From: CAZVNZ01 sp964628515
GTDB lineage: Bacteria; Bacillota; Clostridia; Christensenellales; Christensenellaceae
NCBI GenBank assembly: GCA_964628515.1
Contig: CAZVNZ010000018.1
Location: 1 to 61,649, forward strand
DNA: 61,649 nt
Reading direction: 5' to 3'
Below the pieces are notes generated by a model, which had not been told where the DNA came from, searched no databases, and was given only the letters and a program-made list of their open reading frames with translations. Positions 61,649-61,649 of the stretch are shown in pieces (the first letter of the stretch is position 1; the number at the start of each line of letters is the position of its first letter). The translations under genes were made by a program, and so were the position numbers.

Positions 61649-61649
61649 A

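Overview
The window reads as a low-GC Bacillota (Clostridia-like) chromosome segment. Evidence for this is strong AGGAGG-type ribosome binding sites with frequent TTG/GTG starts, lipoprotein-type solute-binding proteins, an RsgI-like anti-sigma factor, class II GalT, FHS-type and ROK genes, and Csm-type CRISPR. Two runs of exactly 100 N show it is a scaffolded assembly, probably from a metagenome. No rRNA or complete tRNA gene was seen.

Layout. 1-2566: a DinJ/YafQ toxin-antitoxin pair, then an ECF sigma / RsgI-like anti-sigma operon led by a small secreted His-rich protein. 2574-7476: a diguanylate cyclase and a large hybrid histidine kinase in one minus-strand operon. 7665-11722: an arsenic resistance operon (arsR-acr3-arsD-arsA) with two copies of the same operator and a divergent small Cys-rich gene. 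11735-21260: a minus-strand sugar operon (ROK regulator, binding protein, permease, ATPase, three URO-D family proteins, an aldose-epimerase-like protein). 21429-33985: a second minus-strand operon of the same design (binding protein, permease, ATPase, GH38 alpha-mannosidase, two URO-D family proteins, ROK regulator, D-lyxose/mannose isomerase-like cupin, MFS transporter). 34552-37656: galK and galT, separated by a 102-bp tandem repeat. 37657-45388: HD-GYP protein, a Can2/Card1-like CARF nuclease, two CheW proteins carrying an inserted CZB domain, an orphan sugar-binding lipoprotein and a Cache chemoreceptor. 45565-57617: a type III-A CRISPR-Cas locus with 38 intact repeats, cas2, cas1, cas6, csm5, csm4, csm3, csm2, cas10 and csm6. 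58070-61648: an integrase, small TA-like pairs, an amber-interrupted XRE repressor and a divergent small gene, which look like the end of an integrated element.

How the parts work together. The two ABC operons plus GH38, the isomerase, galK and galT indicate import and intracellular breakdown of mannose- and galactose-containing glycosides. The five URO-D family proteins placed in these operons have no assigned role in sugar use, and only one keeps the H-x-C...C zinc ligand set of corrinoid methyltransferases. The CRISPR locus looks functional: Cas10 keeps both its HD and GGDD motifs, Csm6 keeps its CARF and HEPN motifs, and a second CARF effector lies about 8.6 kb from the cas genes. Many spacers, read on the plus strand, carry Shine-Dalgarno plus ATG and the first codons of related short genes. 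The array is transcribed from the minus strand, so the crRNAs would be antisense to those mRNAs.
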